A DNA stretch of 60,687 nt from Nocardia brasiliensis NBRC 14402 (GCF_000308475.2 NZ_BAFT02000056.1:1-60687), one strand, 5' to 3'. Shown: positions 24,311-33,697, counted from the stretch's first letter. The notes: generated from the letters alone by a model not told the origin. Numbers and translations are program-made.

Positions 24311-25060
24311 CTAAAGGGCGGCGAGCAGGCGGGCGGCCTCGTCGGGCGTCGCCTCGACCGGGAGCCAGAACCCGGCGTCCGGTGTCGCCTCGAGCGCGAG
24401 TTCCGGTGGCGTACGCCAGGATGCGGTCAGGCCGAGCCGCCAGGAATGCAGGTAGGTGCGCTCGTGGGTACCCGATTTGTCGAAGAGCGGATCACCGACG
24501 ATGGGGTGGCCGATCCAGGCCAGTTGCACCCTGATCTGGTGCCGGCGTCCGGTGATCGGGCGCAGCGCGAGCACCGTGCGCTCGGCCCGCCGCAGCACCG
24601 TGGTGAACTGCGTGGTGGACGGGTACGACTTGGTGTCGAGCAGGTCGGCGTCGTCGACGAACCAGCGGTCGCCGACGCGCTGGATGCACTCGCGCGGGGC
24701 CGCGATCCGCACCCGGTTCTTGCGTCCGACACTGAGCGGTAGCTCCAGCGTCCCGGACTCGGGCAACCCGGCCGACTCGACGATCGCCAGATACCCCTTT
24801 TCTGCGGTCTGCTTGTTGAACTGCCTGGTCAACTGGCCGTGCGCGCCGAGTTCCTTGGCGAACAAAATCAAGCCGGAGGTCACCTTGTCGATCCGGTGCA
24901 CCGGATAGAGCGTTTCGCCCGCCGCGGCCGCCAGTTCGACGAGATCGGTATCGTGCCGCTCGCCGGTGACCGAGATGCCGGCGGGCTTGTGCAACGCCAG
25001 TATCGCGTCGTCCTCCGCGACGAGGCAGCGGGTGCGCAGCTCGGACCAGTCCATTTCCAC
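24311..25060 (-). CDS. RluA-family pseudouridine synthase
   Basis: A 249-residue RNA pseudouridine synthase. The catalytic aspartate is D58 in HRIDKVTSG, preceded by KPAGISV and followed by GRRHQIRVQLAWIGHPIVGD, the classic C-terminal motif. It lacks the N-terminal S4 domain found in some RluD-type enzymes, so it is of the compact actinobacterial type. The target RNA position cannot be told. The start is GTG 25060; ATG 25054 two codons later is equally possible. It is convergent with the DinB-like gene. Confidence 0.92.
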   Translation of the reverse strand: MEMDWSELRTRCLVAEDDAILALHKPAGISVTGERHDTDLVELAAAAGETLYPVHRIDKVTSGLILFAKELGAHGQLTRQFNKQTAEKGYLAIVESAGLPESGTLELPLSVGRKNRVRIAAPRECIQRVGDRWFVDDADLLDTKSYPSTTQFTTVLRRAERTVLALRPITGRRHQIRVQLAWIGHPIVGDPLFDKSGTHERTYLHSWRLGLTASWRTPPELALEATPDAGFWLPVEATPDEAARLLAAL

Positions 25061-25108
25061 CGGGATGAGGATACGGACGGCCGGTCGCCGGGCCGTTGCG
25101 CGCCCGGT

Positions 25109-26116
25109 TCAGCTCTTCTTCTCGTTGCGCCGCAGCACATGTGGGCGTAGCCGGTTGAACCCGCGCACCCGCACGCTGCGCAGGTTCTTGACGATGAACT
25201 CCGGCTCGCCGTCGAGCGCGTTGGCAGCCTCGTCGTCGATCATCACCGTGCCCGGCCGCGCGACACCGGTGAGCCGGGACGCGATGTTCACGACCGACCC
25301 GTACAGGTCGCCGAACCGTTGCAGCACCGGCCCGTACGCCACCGCGACCCGCAGCTCGGGGGTGCCGCCCACCATCATGGTCGACTCCTGGATGGCCAGC
25401 GCGATGCGGGCCGCGTCGGCGGCGTTGGTGGCGGCGAACATCACCTCGTCGCCGACGTTCTTCACCACCCAGCCGCCGTTCTCGGTGATCGCGGCGGTGG
25501 TGGTGGACTCGAACGACTCCAGCAGCAGCGACAGCTCGTCGGGGTGCAGATGCCTGGTCAGCCGGGTGTACCCGACCATGTCCGCGAAGCCCACGGCCAG
25601 ATCGCGCACGGTCTCCCCGGCCGAGGTGCCGGGGTCGAGCGAACGCGACAGCGCCGCGGCGAGGTGGCGACGCCACGCGTAGCTGTTGAGCTGCTCGAGC
25701 GTGGCGATGGTGCCCTCGGTCGCGACGCGGACGGTTTCGGTGGGGTCCGCGTTCGGATCGGCGGCGGCGATGCGCGCGCCGATCTCCGCGAGCACCAGAT
25801 CGACCTGCCATTCCGCCAATCGAGCCATGCCCTGGCCGAGCGTGCGCGCGGTCGCCGCCTGCTGCCGTGCGTCGGCGGAGGACAGGACGTCGAGGGTGCG
25901 GAAGTTCTCCACCGCCGCGATATCGGCGTCGGTGTAGTCGACGGCGTCGTCGTCCAGCCCGGCCGGGAAGCCGAGCGCGGTCCACAGCCGCTTGGTCAGC
26001 GTCGTGGTGCTGTCCGACTGCTCGGCGACCTGGGTGCGGGTGTACTGCCGCGGGCCGTCGAGCAGATACGCCTCGACAACCGCCTGCACCAGCTCGGACT
26101 TCTCGGTGGGCACCAT
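25109..26116 (-). CDS. Class III adenylate cyclase with N-terminal regulatory domain
   Basis: A 335-residue cyclase. The C-terminal catalytic domain (about 165-335) has the metal aspartate in VGFADMVGYT, the adenine-selecting lysine in VVKNVGDEVMF, the matching aspartate in FGDLYGSVVN, and the transition-state N and R in VVNIASRL, so it should make cAMP from ATP as a homodimer. The N-terminal 160 residues are mostly helical, like the autoinhibitory domains of Rv1264 and Rv2212 in M. tuberculosis, where pH or lipids control activity. It is soluble by sequence. A CpdA-type phosphodiesterase gene lies about 2 kb away. Confidence 0.9.
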   Translation of the reverse strand: MVPTEKSELVQAVVEAYLLDGPRQYTRTQVAEQSDSTTTLTKRLWTALGFPAGLDDDAVDYTDADIAAVENFRTLDVLSSADARQQAATARTLGQGMARLAEWQVDLVLAEIGARIAAADPNADPTETVRVATEGTIATLEQLNSYAWRRHLAAALSRSLDPGTSAGETVRDLAVGFADMVGYTRLTRHLHPDELSLLLESFESTTTAAITENGGWVVKNVGDEVMFAATNAADAARIALAIQESTMMVGGTPELRVAVAYGPVLQRFGDLYGSVVNIASRLTGVARPGTVMIDDEAANALDGEPEFIVKNLRSVRVRGFNRLRPHVLRRNEKKS

Positions 26117-26214
26117 GTCCGTACCTTACGACGGGCCCGGCCGCGGCCGGTGTGAACACCGTCGCAATTGGGTGACCTCACAGCGGCCGGGCCGTGGCGT
26201 ACTAGCGACTCCCG

Positions 26215-27381
26215 TTATCGCTGGGCCGGGGTGGCCTTGATATGGGCGAGGAAAGTGTCGAGGGCGGACCACATCTGGGGGTTCAGTTGGGTGTGCGTGC
26301 CGGTGCCCGTGACCGTGCGGAAGTCGGCTCCGTTGGCGGCGAGCTGAGCGGCGAGCGTCCCGTGTAAGGGGGACGGGACCGTCGTGTCGGTGAGGTTGAC
26401 CAGCAGCAGGATCGGGGCATCGTAACCGGAGGTCGGCACCGTCAGGTAGGAGTCATAGGCCGCGCGAAGGGTGCTGTCGGACAACGACTTCGAGAGCAGC
26501 TGGCCGATGCCCAGGCCGTCCACCCTGGCTTCGATCTCCGGCTTGCACATGGTGCCGATCTCGTCGATCACGGTGCGTCCCAACGGGCTGAGGAACTGAT
26601 TCACGTCGACATCGGGCCGAGCGGCGCGCAGGCCGGCCAGGATGCTGGCGAAGAAGCCGAGGGTTTCGCTGGTGCCGGGTAGCGTCGGAATGCCCGGCCC
26701 CGCAATGGGAAGCACCTTCTCGACATCGGATTCCGGGTCCACCGCGACGGTCCCGCGGAAGTCGAGTTCGGGCACGTAGGTCGATTGCAGGTGGCCGGTG
26801 CCGAGGGCGGCCTGCCCGCCCTGCGAGAGGCCGAGTACGGACCAGGTCTCGGACAGTTCCGGCCGGGCGGAGCGGGCGGCGCGCAGCAGGTCGAGGGTGG
26901 CGGTGGCCTCGGTGCGCACCTCGAGATACGGGTGCGGACCGGTGTCGAAGAGGCCGAGACCGAGATAGTCGGGCGCGACGACGGCGAAGCCCTGGGCGAC
27001 GAGATGCTGCATGATCCCGTCTTCTTCGGCGTGCCAGTGCGAGGCGGGCGCGGTGCTTGGATCGGATTCGCCGCCGCACCCCTGCCCGAGTCCGGTGGTG
27101 CCGTGGTCGAACGCGACGATCGGCCAGCCGTCTGCGGGTGGGGTGCCGGGCGGGACGAACAGTGCACCGCTGGCCGGCTTCGGGGTGCCGTCGGAGCCGG
27201 TCATCCAATAGCTGATCGCGGACCCATCGGCCATCCCGTGCCAGCCGTCAGCTTGCGGTGTCACCTGAATCAGCATCCCCGGAGTTTCCGCGGCCGCGGG
27301 AGTGGCTTGCAGGGCGAGTGCGGTGCAGGCCGTCGCTGTGGCGACGGCGACGGAACTTTTCCAACCACGAAAAACGCGCAT
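26215..27381 (-). CDS. Secreted alpha/beta-hydrolase lipase
   Basis: A 388-residue secreted lipase/esterase. The N-terminal signal peptide (SSVAVATATACTALALQATP) ends at an AAAE site near residue 31. The oxyanion region is DHGTTGLGQGC, the nucleophile serine is in GLSQGG, and the later segments (NLTDTTVPSP, GTGTHTQLN) carry the acid and histidine. It resembles the LIP-type lipases of mycolate actinobacteria. ATG 27381 lies 22 bases from a 14-base TetR-style palindrome, suggesting repression by a TetR protein encoded elsewhere. Its upstream neighbour on the same strand is a large SARP regulator. Confidence 0.87.
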   Translation of the reverse strand: MRVFRGWKSSVAVATATACTALALQATPAAAETPGMLIQVTPQADGWHGMADGSAISYWMTGSDGTPKPASGALFVPPGTPPADGWPIVAFDHGTTGLGQGCGGESDPSTAPASHWHAEEDGIMQHLVAQGFAVVAPDYLGLGLFDTGPHPYLEVRTEATATLDLLRAARSARPELSETWSVLGLSQGGQAALGTGHLQSTYVPELDFRGTVAVDPESDVEKVLPIAGPGIPTLPGTSETLGFFASILAGLRAARPDVDVNQFLSPLGRTVIDEIGTMCKPEIEARVDGLGIGQLLSKSLSDSTLRAAYDSYLTVPTSGYDAPILLLVNLTDTTVPSPLHGTLAAQLAANGADFRTVTGTGTHTQLNPQMWSALDTFLAHIKATPAQR

Positions 27382-27681
27382 CGAGAACCCTCTCCACCTT
27401 ATTGGACGATCGTCCAGTTGAAGATCAGATCAGGCCGGTTGTGTATCTACCACATCGTGGGATGGCGAACTGTAAGCAAACCCACGTTACCCGGGCCGGC
27501 GACGGGCGGCCCGGAACGCGCCGGTTCGCGGTAACGCTTCATCGCGGTGGTGACGTGGGATGTCCGGATGACGGTCGGCGCTGGGGTGTACGCCATTGCG
27601 GGCCACGATGTGCTTGGTCGACCATGTCCAAGGTGTTCTGCGGCGGGAACGTGCAGGCGCGTCGTTGCCTGCGAGGTCGCG
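27382..27681. other. Gap upstream of lipase, with regulatory palindromes
   Basis: A 300-base stretch between the SARP gene stop and the lipase start. It has the 14-base palindrome at 27403-27416, a second 10-base palindrome TGGTCGACCA at 27615-27624, and a modest hairpin (GCAGGC 27653-27658 with GCCTGC 27667-27672) just after the SARP stop that may act as its terminator. I see no coding sequence. Confidence 0.45.
27403..27416. promoter_or_regulatory. TetR-style palindrome before lipase
   Basis: TGGACGATCGTCCA is a perfect 14-base palindrome 22 bases upstream of the lipase ATG. The ACG-N2-CGT core is typical of TetR operators. No TetR gene is adjacent; the nearest in the window is at 35982 and its own operator differs. 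A position this close to the start suggests repression of the lipase. Confidence 0.65.
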
Positions 27682-30600
27682 TCAGGTCTGCTGCTGGATG
27701 CGCCTGGTCAGCGCTCTGGCTTGCCGCCGATGCTCCGTCGATGGACGGCCGAGTGCGGTCGCGAGGTCCGCGAGGTAATGCGCGACGGGTTCCAGGGCGA
27801 CCATTCCGCTGCCCGCGCCCGCGAGTTCGGTTGCGGCGGGGAGCAATTGGTCGTAGCACCGGAGCATGATCGCCTCCTCGCCCAGGGCGAGCGCGGCGCG
27901 CGCGGTGAGGCAGGTGCGGAGTTCATACAGCAGGTCGTGCGGCGAGTCCGGCGTCGCCAGCAGCGCGACCGCCGCTTCTTCGCGAAGGCCGCTGTCCAAC
28001 AGGGCTATTGGCCGAATCCACGGTTCGTATGGCCCGTAGTGCTCGGTGGCGGTCGGGTCGGTCGGTAGTCCGTGGCGCAGTCGCAGGCAGCAGAGCGCGA
28101 GGGGGAGCAGGCCCTGTTCGACGCCGGGCATGCCGCTACCGCCGAGGCTCTCCGCCGCCGCGCGGTAGGCGGTCTCGGCCTGCGCGGGGCTGCCGGTGAG
28201 GGCGGTACGCAGGGCCGCGAACCACTCCGTGAACACGCCGACCATCGGTAGGTCGTATTCGGCCGCCAACCGATCCGCGGCGGCCGCGTGGTCCGCGGCG
28301 GCCCGGAGATCAGCTGTGGCACAGCTCGATTGGAGGGCGATGAGATGGCCGAGTACCGCGAAGGAGATCAGCCGGTGTTCGCCGCCGAGCGCGACGAGTT
28401 CGTCGCCGATCCGGCCACGTTCCGGGCTGAGGCCGGCGCGCTGGAAGGTGTGCATGAAGCGGCCGTTGCGGGCGAAGGCCAGCAGAGCGGGATCGTGCAG
28501 CTCCCGGGCGATCCGTTCCGCTTCCGCGGCGGCGCGTACTCCCCGGTCATCGGTGGTGCCACGGAGCTCCAGCGCCAGCGTGGTGCACAACCGGGCCCGC
28601 AGCTCGCGACGCTCGGCAGGCAGTCCGGAGAGCGCGCGCTCGGCGGCCGCGACGATATGCTCGGCCAGTTCGGGATCATCGTTGGTCGTCCACACAGCGG
28701 GGATGTCGAACGCGCTCAGGATTTCTGCGGTCAGCGCGGGGTCGCCCCACTCTTCGGCACGGGTGATGGCCACGCGGCGAAACGCCCGTGCCTCATCCAG
28801 CGCGCCGGTAACCGCCAGCACGCGCGCGAGTCCCGTCGTCGCGGCGAGTTGGGCGGGCAGATCGGGGGCGGGCGATCGGTCGAAGGCTCCCAGAGCAGCC
28901 CGCCACAGGCGTACTGCTTCCGCCAGCGCGAAGCCTTGTTCAGCAGCACGGGCCGCGGCGCTCGCGTACGCGGCGGCGCTCGCGGCGGTCGCCCGGCTCT
29001 GTGCCCGGACGAAATGGTGTGCCAGTAGGGAAACGTCTGTGGTGCCGGCCATTTCGAGCAGCGCGCCGATCTCACCGTGCCACCGGGCGCGGCGTGGGCC
29101 GCTGATCTCGTGGTAGACGGTGTCGCGGACCAGCTCGTGGGTGAAGCGCAGCGAGCCGTCCGGCAGTTCGGTGAGTAGGCCGACGGTTATGGCCTGGTCC
29201 AGCGCGTCGAGCGCGGACTCCGCGTCCCCGAACACCTCGAGGAGGACCTCGCGATCGATGTCCGCGCCGAGCACGGCGGCCTGCTGCACCACGGTCTGCG
29301 TGGCCGGCGGCAGTGCGGCCATCCGATGGCGGATGACCGCACGGACACCCGCCGGTACGGTGTCGTACGCGGTGGCTCCTTCGTCGCGCAGCAGTCGCGC
29401 CAGTTCACGGACGAAGAACGGATTGCCATTGCTGCGCCGGTGAATTCGGGAGCCGTAGCTGTCCGCGATCTCTGGTCCGGCGATCTCGCGCACCAGCGCG
29501 ACGGTGTCGGTCTCGGGCAGCCCGCCTAGGTAGATTCGTACGGGCTCAGTGGGGGCCACCTTCCCGAGCAGGGCGGTGAGTTCGGTGCCGATCTCCGTGC
29601 TGCGGTAGGTCGCCAGGACGAGTACCGGGCCCGCTGTGCGGTTGGTGGTCAGCGCGGCGAGCAGGTCAAGTGTCTCGGCACCGGCATTGTGCAGGTCGTC
29701 GAAGACCAAGAGCACGGGCGCGCCGCGCGCCACGACTGCTAGCTCTGCGACGGCGGCCCGGTGGAACAGGAACCGGGCCTCGGCCGGATCGGCACCCGCG
29801 AAGGCCGGGCGCGATCGATCGGTCTCCGATTCCATTGGCGCGGGGTCGGTTTCGTCGGCGCTCGCGGCCAGATCCGGATCGGACCGGCTGTCCGCCAGCG
29901 CCGCACGAATCCTCGTCCACGCCCAGCCGGGTGGGACACCCGTGTCCGCCGGGTTCTCGCCGAGCGCGACACGCCAACCGTCCTCGGCAAGCATGGACGA
30001 AATCGCTTCGGCAAGAGCGCTTTTACCGGCACCGGCTTCGCCGGAGAGCAGCACGAGGCGGAAGAGTCGCTGGCGTTGCACCGTTTCAGCGGCCTGGCGC
30101 AACGCGTCCAGCTCTGTCGCTCGCCCGAGGAAATCGGTTCCGGGCGAGGGGATTCGAACCGATGCCGGAACGGGCCGCAGCTGTGGGGCGTGCGCGAGAA
30201 TGTCCGCTTCCAGCTGTTGCAGGCCGGGGCTCGGATCCGTACCGAGTTCGGTACGCAGGAGCCGGCGGACGCGGCGCAGCGCGGCCAGCGCATCGCTCTG
30301 CCTGCCCGACCGGTACAGCGCGAGGGCGAGCAGCTGCCAGGCGTGTTCCCGCAGCGGATGTGCGGCGAGCAGCGCATGCAGGCCGGGGACCGCCTCGGCA
30401 GGGCGAGCGAGGTCGATCAGCGCGGCCGCACGGTGTTCGGCGGCGAGCTGCCGGAGGCCGTCCAAGCGATCGATTTCCGCACGCGCCCAACCCTGTTCGG
30501 CGAACTCGGCGTAGGCAGGGCCGCGCCACCGGGCGAGCGCGCCATCCAGGGTCGTCAGCGCGTCGGCGTTGTCGCCTGCTGCCAGCAGTTCGGCGGCTCG

Positions 30601-30936
30601 GCCGACCGCGGTGCCGAAATCGTCCGCATCCACCGTGTCGGCGCGTAGCGCGTAACCGGGTGCGACGGTGACCAGCACCGTCGCCGGGCTGCGCGGTGCG
30701 CGGTCCGGTTCGAGGAGCCGCCGCAGTTCGGCCACGAACGTCTGGAGCGCACCCACCGCGCCTTGCGGCGGGTGCTCCCACAGGTCATCGATCAGCTGAT
30801 CCGTGGTGACCATACGCCCGTGCGCGACGAGCAACCGGGCGAGCACGGCCCGATGCCGCGGGCCCTTCAGCGGCAAGGGTTCGCCCGCCCGCTCGGCACC
30901 GACGGGGCCGAGCACGTGGAAGCTCAGCCGCGCCAC
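27682..30936 (-). CDS. SARP-type regulator with BTAD, ATPase and TPR-like regions
   Basis: A 1084-residue transcription factor of the AfsR/SARP type. Residues 1-95 are an OmpR-like winged helix (GPRHRAVLARLLVAHGRMV); 100-245 are the bacterial transcriptional activation domain; about 265-560 are an AAA/STAND-type ATPase with Walker A GEAGAGKS and Walker B VLLVFDDLH; the rest is a helical repeat region. There is no C-terminal LuxR helix-turn-helix, so DNA is bound by the N-terminus. Members activate nearby operons in response to nucleotide or protein signals. The GTG start is 112 bases from the divergent hydrolase gene, the likeliest target. Confidence 0.9.
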   Translation of the reverse strand: MARLSFHVLGPVGAERAGEPLPLKGPRHRAVLARLLVAHGRMVTTDQLIDDLWEHPPQGAVGALQTFVAELRRLLEPDRAPRSPATVLVTVAPGYALRADTVDADDFGTAVGRAAELLAAGDNADALTTLDGALARWRGPAYAEFAEQGWARAEIDRLDGLRQLAAEHRAAALIDLARPAEAVPGLHALLAAHPLREHAWQLLALALYRSGRQSDALAALRRVRRLLRTELGTDPSPGLQQLEADILAHAPQLRPVPASVRIPSPGTDFLGRATELDALRQAAETVQRQRLFRLVLLSGEAGAGKSALAEAISSMLAEDGWRVALGENPADTGVPPGWAWTRIRAALADSRSDPDLAASADETDPAPMESETDRSRPAFAGADPAEARFLFHRAAVAELAVVARGAPVLLVFDDLHNAGAETLDLLAALTTNRTAGPVLVLATYRSTEIGTELTALLGKVAPTEPVRIYLGGLPETDTVALVREIAGPEIADSYGSRIHRRSNGNPFFVRELARLLRDEGATAYDTVPAGVRAVIRHRMAALPPATQTVVQQAAVLGADIDREVLLEVFGDAESALDALDQAITVGLLTELPDGSLRFTHELVRDTVYHEISGPRRARWHGEIGALLEMAGTTDVSLLAHHFVRAQSRATAASAAAYASAAARAAEQGFALAEAVRLWRAALGAFDRSPAPDLPAQLAATTGLARVLAVTGALDEARAFRRVAITRAEEWGDPALTAEILSAFDIPAVWTTNDDPELAEHIVAAAERALSGLPAERRELRARLCTTLALELRGTTDDRGVRAAAEAERIARELHDPALLAFARNGRFMHTFQRAGLSPERGRIGDELVALGGEHRLISFAVLGHLIALQSSCATADLRAAADHAAAADRLAAEYDLPMVGVFTEWFAALRTALTGSPAQAETAYRAAAESLGGSGMPGVEQGLLPLALCCLRLRHGLPTDPTATEHYGPYEPWIRPIALLDSGLREEAAVALLATPDSPHDLLYELRTCLTARAALALGEEAIMLRCYDQLLPAATELAGAGSGMVALEPVAHYLADLATALGRPSTEHRRQARALTRRIQQQT

Positions 30937-31048
30937 GCGACCGGTCCGGCTTGCTCGGCGACGACTGCGCTCAGTCGCTGCTGATTCGGTGCTGAGCGCG
31001 GGCGAAAAGACTGTCCGGCGTCACCAGCAACCATCGGAAGGACACCTC

Positions 31049-31927
31049 ATGACATCGGAGATTACCGGATTCGACTACCGCCGCATCGCCGTCGGCGACG
31101 GGGTCGAACTCAATGTCGCGGTGGGCGGTGCGGGTCGCCCGATCGTGCTGCTGCACGGTTTCCCGCAGACCCATCTGATGTGGCGGCACGTCGCGGCCGA
31201 CCTGGCGGCCGATCACACCGTCATCTGCCCTGACCTGCGCGGTTACGGCGACAGCGACAAGCCGGCCGAGACCGGCGGCAGCGTGTACGCGAAGCGCACC
31301 ATGGCCGCGGACGTCGTCGCCGTGGCCCGGGCACTCGGCCACGAACGCTTCGCGGTGGCGGGGCACGACCGGGGCGCGTTCGTCGCCATCCGGGCCGGTC
31401 TGGACCACCCCGCGGCCGTCACCCACCTGGCCTCGTTCGACGTGCTGCCGCTGCTCGACACCTGGGACGTCATGCACGGCGTGACGGCCGCGGTCGGGTT
31501 CCACCTCTTTCTGATGGCGCAGCCGCCGGGCTTGCCCGAGGCGATGATCGCCGCCACGACGGATGACTTCTTCGGGTACTTCCTCGATGCGTGGACGCGG
31601 GATCCGGCCGCCATCCCGCCGGAGATCCGCGAGGTCTATCTGCGTTCGTGCGCGGCCGCGGTGCCCAGCATCGTCGCCGATTATCGGGCTTCGGCCGGAA
31701 TCGACCTCGAACACGATCGCGCCGATCGTGCCGCGGGTAACCTGCTCCGCATGCCGGTGGCTGTCCTGCAACAGGATTGGGGGGCCGCACTCGGCTTCGA
31801 CGCCGAAGCGCTGTGGCGCGCTTGGGCTCCCGACCTACAGCACACCACTGTGAGCTGTGGTCACTTCATGGCCGAAGATTCGCCGGCCACCGTCACCGCG
31901 GCCCTGCGCGCGTTGCTGACCCGCTGA
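31049..31927 (+). CDS. Alpha/beta hydrolase, fluoroacetate dehalogenase/epoxide hydrolase type
   Basis: A 292-residue alpha/beta hydrolase whose nucleophile is an aspartate, D107 in AGHDRGA, not a serine. The oxyanion motif HGFPQ is at 36-40, PDLRGYGDSDKP follows at 61-72, and the catalytic histidine is in CGHFMAED near the end. This set is shared by epoxide hydrolases and haloacid/fluoroacetate dehalogenases; without a structure the two cannot be separated. GGAAGGA at 31036-31042 is the ribosome site for ATG 31049. It is divergent from the SARP regulator and followed by a hairpin at 31934. Confidence 0.88.
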   Translation: MTSEITGFDYRRIAVGDGVELNVAVGGAGRPIVLLHGFPQTHLMWRHVAADLAADHTVICPDLRGYGDSDKPAETGGSVYAKRTMAADVVAVARALGHERFAVAGHDRGAFVAIRAGLDHPAAVTHLASFDVLPLLDTWDVMHGVTAAVGFHLFLMAQPPGLPEAMIAATTDDFFGYFLDAWTRDPAAIPPEIREVYLRSCAAAVPSIVADYRASAGIDLEHDRADRAAGNLLRMPVAVLQQDWGAALGFDAEALWRAWAPDLQHTTVSCGHFMAEDSPATVTAALRALLTR

Positions 31928-31933
31928 GCCTGC

Positions 31934-31966
31934 GGCGAGGTCCGGGCGCCGGCCGCGGACCTCGCC
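31934..31966. terminator. Hairpin between convergent genes
   Basis: GGCGAGGTCCG (31934-31944) pairs perfectly with CGGACCTCGCC (31956-31966) around an 11-base loop. It sits in the 43 bases between the stops of the hydrolase (plus) and the membrane protein (minus), as expected for a shared bidirectional terminator. No T-run is present on either side. Confidence 0.6.
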
Positions 31967-31970
31967 GGGC

Positions 31971-33332
31971 CTAGCGGAAATCGAACAGCGGCGGGAAGAC
32001 CAGCACCACGACCCAAGCCCAGATGAGGTACACCGCAAGGTATCTCGTCTGCCAGCGCTCCAGCCGCGCGAACGTCTGCTTGTGCCGCAGGAACCCGAAC
32101 AGCAGCCAGGCCGACCAGGCGAGGTTGGTCAGCAGGATGACGTTCTCGCCGAGCGCCGCGATCTTGTTGGGGGTGGAACCGTATTCGGTGATGCGGCCGG
32201 TGATGGCGGCGAGCACCAGCACATCGATGATCAAGGCACTGACCACCAACGCCAGTTGCAGCTTGTCGAACAGTCCCGGCGCGACTTCGGGATCCCGGGC
32301 CGAGATGGCGTAGAGCAGCAACCCGAGCACGACGACCAACAGCAGGTCGAACAGGATCAGCACATCGCGATCCACGTCGATCCCGGTGCTGCTCAACCCG
32401 ATTCCGATCAGCAGCGCCAGCAGCGCGACCGTGAACAGCGGCGTGAACACCCTGGTGAGCACCGGTGCCATGTTCTCGACCACGCTCTGCTTCGCCTCCA
32501 CCAGCCAGGCCGCGACGACGACCGCGGCGACGGCGCCGCACGGCATCAGCCACATCGAGACGAAGTCCTCGGCGTCGACGCCGATGGCGTTGAAGGTGCC
32601 GACGGTGAACGCGGTCAGCACGCCGCCGCCCAACGCGATGAGCACGAAGTAGACGAACCATTCGCCGGTGAAACGGATGAAATCCATTCGCCTGCGGTCG
32701 GATCGCCAGTCGCCGCCCATATACGCGACACCGGTCACCAGCCACAGCGCCAGCGGCAGGTGAATGGCGGTGAGTACCAACGACTGTGACGAACTGTCCA
32801 GCGGGTAGGCGTTCGCGCCGACCGCGCCGATGACGAACACCAGCGCCAGTACCGCGACGAGGCGCGGATCGAGCCGGCGCCGGATCGCGAAATACGCCGC
32901 GAGCGGCGCGAGTCCGAACAATGCGATATTCCTGGCGTAGAGTTCCGGGTTCTCGTCGAAACCCGCGCCGAACAGCGACGGCACCTTGATGGCGATCGCG
33001 GCGGCCGCCGCGCACCCCACCATGGTGAACAGCGTCGTCCGGTCACCCGTCGTGGTCGGGGAGTCCGAATCAGGCGTCAGCACAAGCTGTTTCCACAATC
33101 GCCCCGAGTGCTCGCGGGCGAATTCCCGGGACAGCTCGTCCTGGCTGCCCATCCGTTTCACCGCGACGAGGAAGCCTTCGTCCGGCTTCAGGCCGAGACC
33201 GGTCAGCTCGGTGATGGTGCTGCGCAGATGGTCTTCCAGCTCGTCGGTGTCGGTCGTGGCCACCGCCCGCCTGCGCCGCATGTAGCCGCGCCACTGCGCG
33301 ATCTGTGCTTCGAGTTCGCTGTCTGCACTCAT
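31971..33332 (-). CDS. Multi-pass membrane protein with N-terminal permease-prefix domain
   Basis: A 453-residue membrane protein. The first about 95 residues are soluble and helical (QIAQWRGYMRRRRAV, DELEDHLRSTITEL), matching the permease-prefix domain commonly encoded beside PadR regulators. About ten to eleven hydrophobic segments follow. ATG 33332 lies 2 bases after the PadR stop (TAA-CC-ATG), so the two are translationally coupled and belong to one system. PadR-linked membrane proteins often concern envelope stress or export, but no substrate is evident and there is no ATPase partner here. Confidence 0.82.
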   Translation of the reverse strand: MSADSELEAQIAQWRGYMRRRRAVATTDTDELEDHLRSTITELTGLGLKPDEGFLVAVKRMGSQDELSREFAREHSGRLWKQLVLTPDSDSPTTTGDRTTLFTMVGCAAAAAIAIKVPSLFGAGFDENPELYARNIALFGLAPLAAYFAIRRRLDPRLVAVLALVFVIGAVGANAYPLDSSSQSLVLTAIHLPLALWLVTGVAYMGGDWRSDRRRMDFIRFTGEWFVYFVLIALGGGVLTAFTVGTFNAIGVDAEDFVSMWLMPCGAVAAVVVAAWLVEAKQSVVENMAPVLTRVFTPLFTVALLALLIGIGLSSTGIDVDRDVLILFDLLLVVVLGLLLYAISARDPEVAPGLFDKLQLALVVSALIIDVLVLAAITGRITEYGSTPNKIAALGENVILLTNLAWSAWLLFGFLRHKQTFARLERWQTRYLAVYLIWAWVVVLVFPPLFDFR

Positions 33333-33334
33333 GG

Positions 33335-33697
33335 TTACGCCTCCGCCGGACGTGCGGTCATCGGTCCCTGGGCCAGCTGCCAGATCCCGTCGAGGGCCTC
33401 GACCACCGCGGCCCACTGCCGCCGATGCTGGACCAGTTCCCGGCGTCCCTGCTCGGTGATGCGGTAGTACTTCCGCCGTCGGCCGCCCTCAGGGGTGTCC
33501 CAGAACGATTCGATGTGCTCGATCCGTTCCAGCCGGTGCAGCAGCGGGTAGAGCAACCCGTCGCTCCACTCCAGTTCCCCGCCGGACAGCTCGCTGATCT
33601 GCTTCAGGATCGCGTACCCGTAGCTCTCCTGCCGCGCCAAGATGCCCAGTACCAGCGGTGTCGCCGAAGCCGCCACCAAATCCTTGGGTATGTGCAC
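33335..33697 (-). CDS. PadR-family transcriptional regulator
   Basis: A 120-residue PadR winged-helix repressor. The recognition motif region is SYGYAILKQISELSGGELEWSDG-like, then LLYPLLHRLE and the wing RRRKYYRITEQGR. GTG 33697 is preferred over GTG 33706, because the perfect ribosome site AGGAGG (33711 to 33706 on this strand) overlaps the latter and lies 8 bases from the former. It is coupled to the membrane protein gene and probably represses the pair through the inverted repeat just upstream. The inducer is unknown. Confidence 0.9.
   Translation of the reverse strand: MHIPKDLVAASATPLVLGILARQESYGYAILKQISELSGGELEWSDGLLYPLLHRLERIEHIESFWDTPEGGRRRKYYRITEQGRRELVQHRRQWAAVVEALDGIWQLAQGPMTARPAEA

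Noticed and set aside
26131..26194. Terminator between lipase and cyclase genes
   Set aside because: An 11-bp inverted repeat exists but the loop is 38 bases and it lies upstream of the cyclase start, not after a gene.
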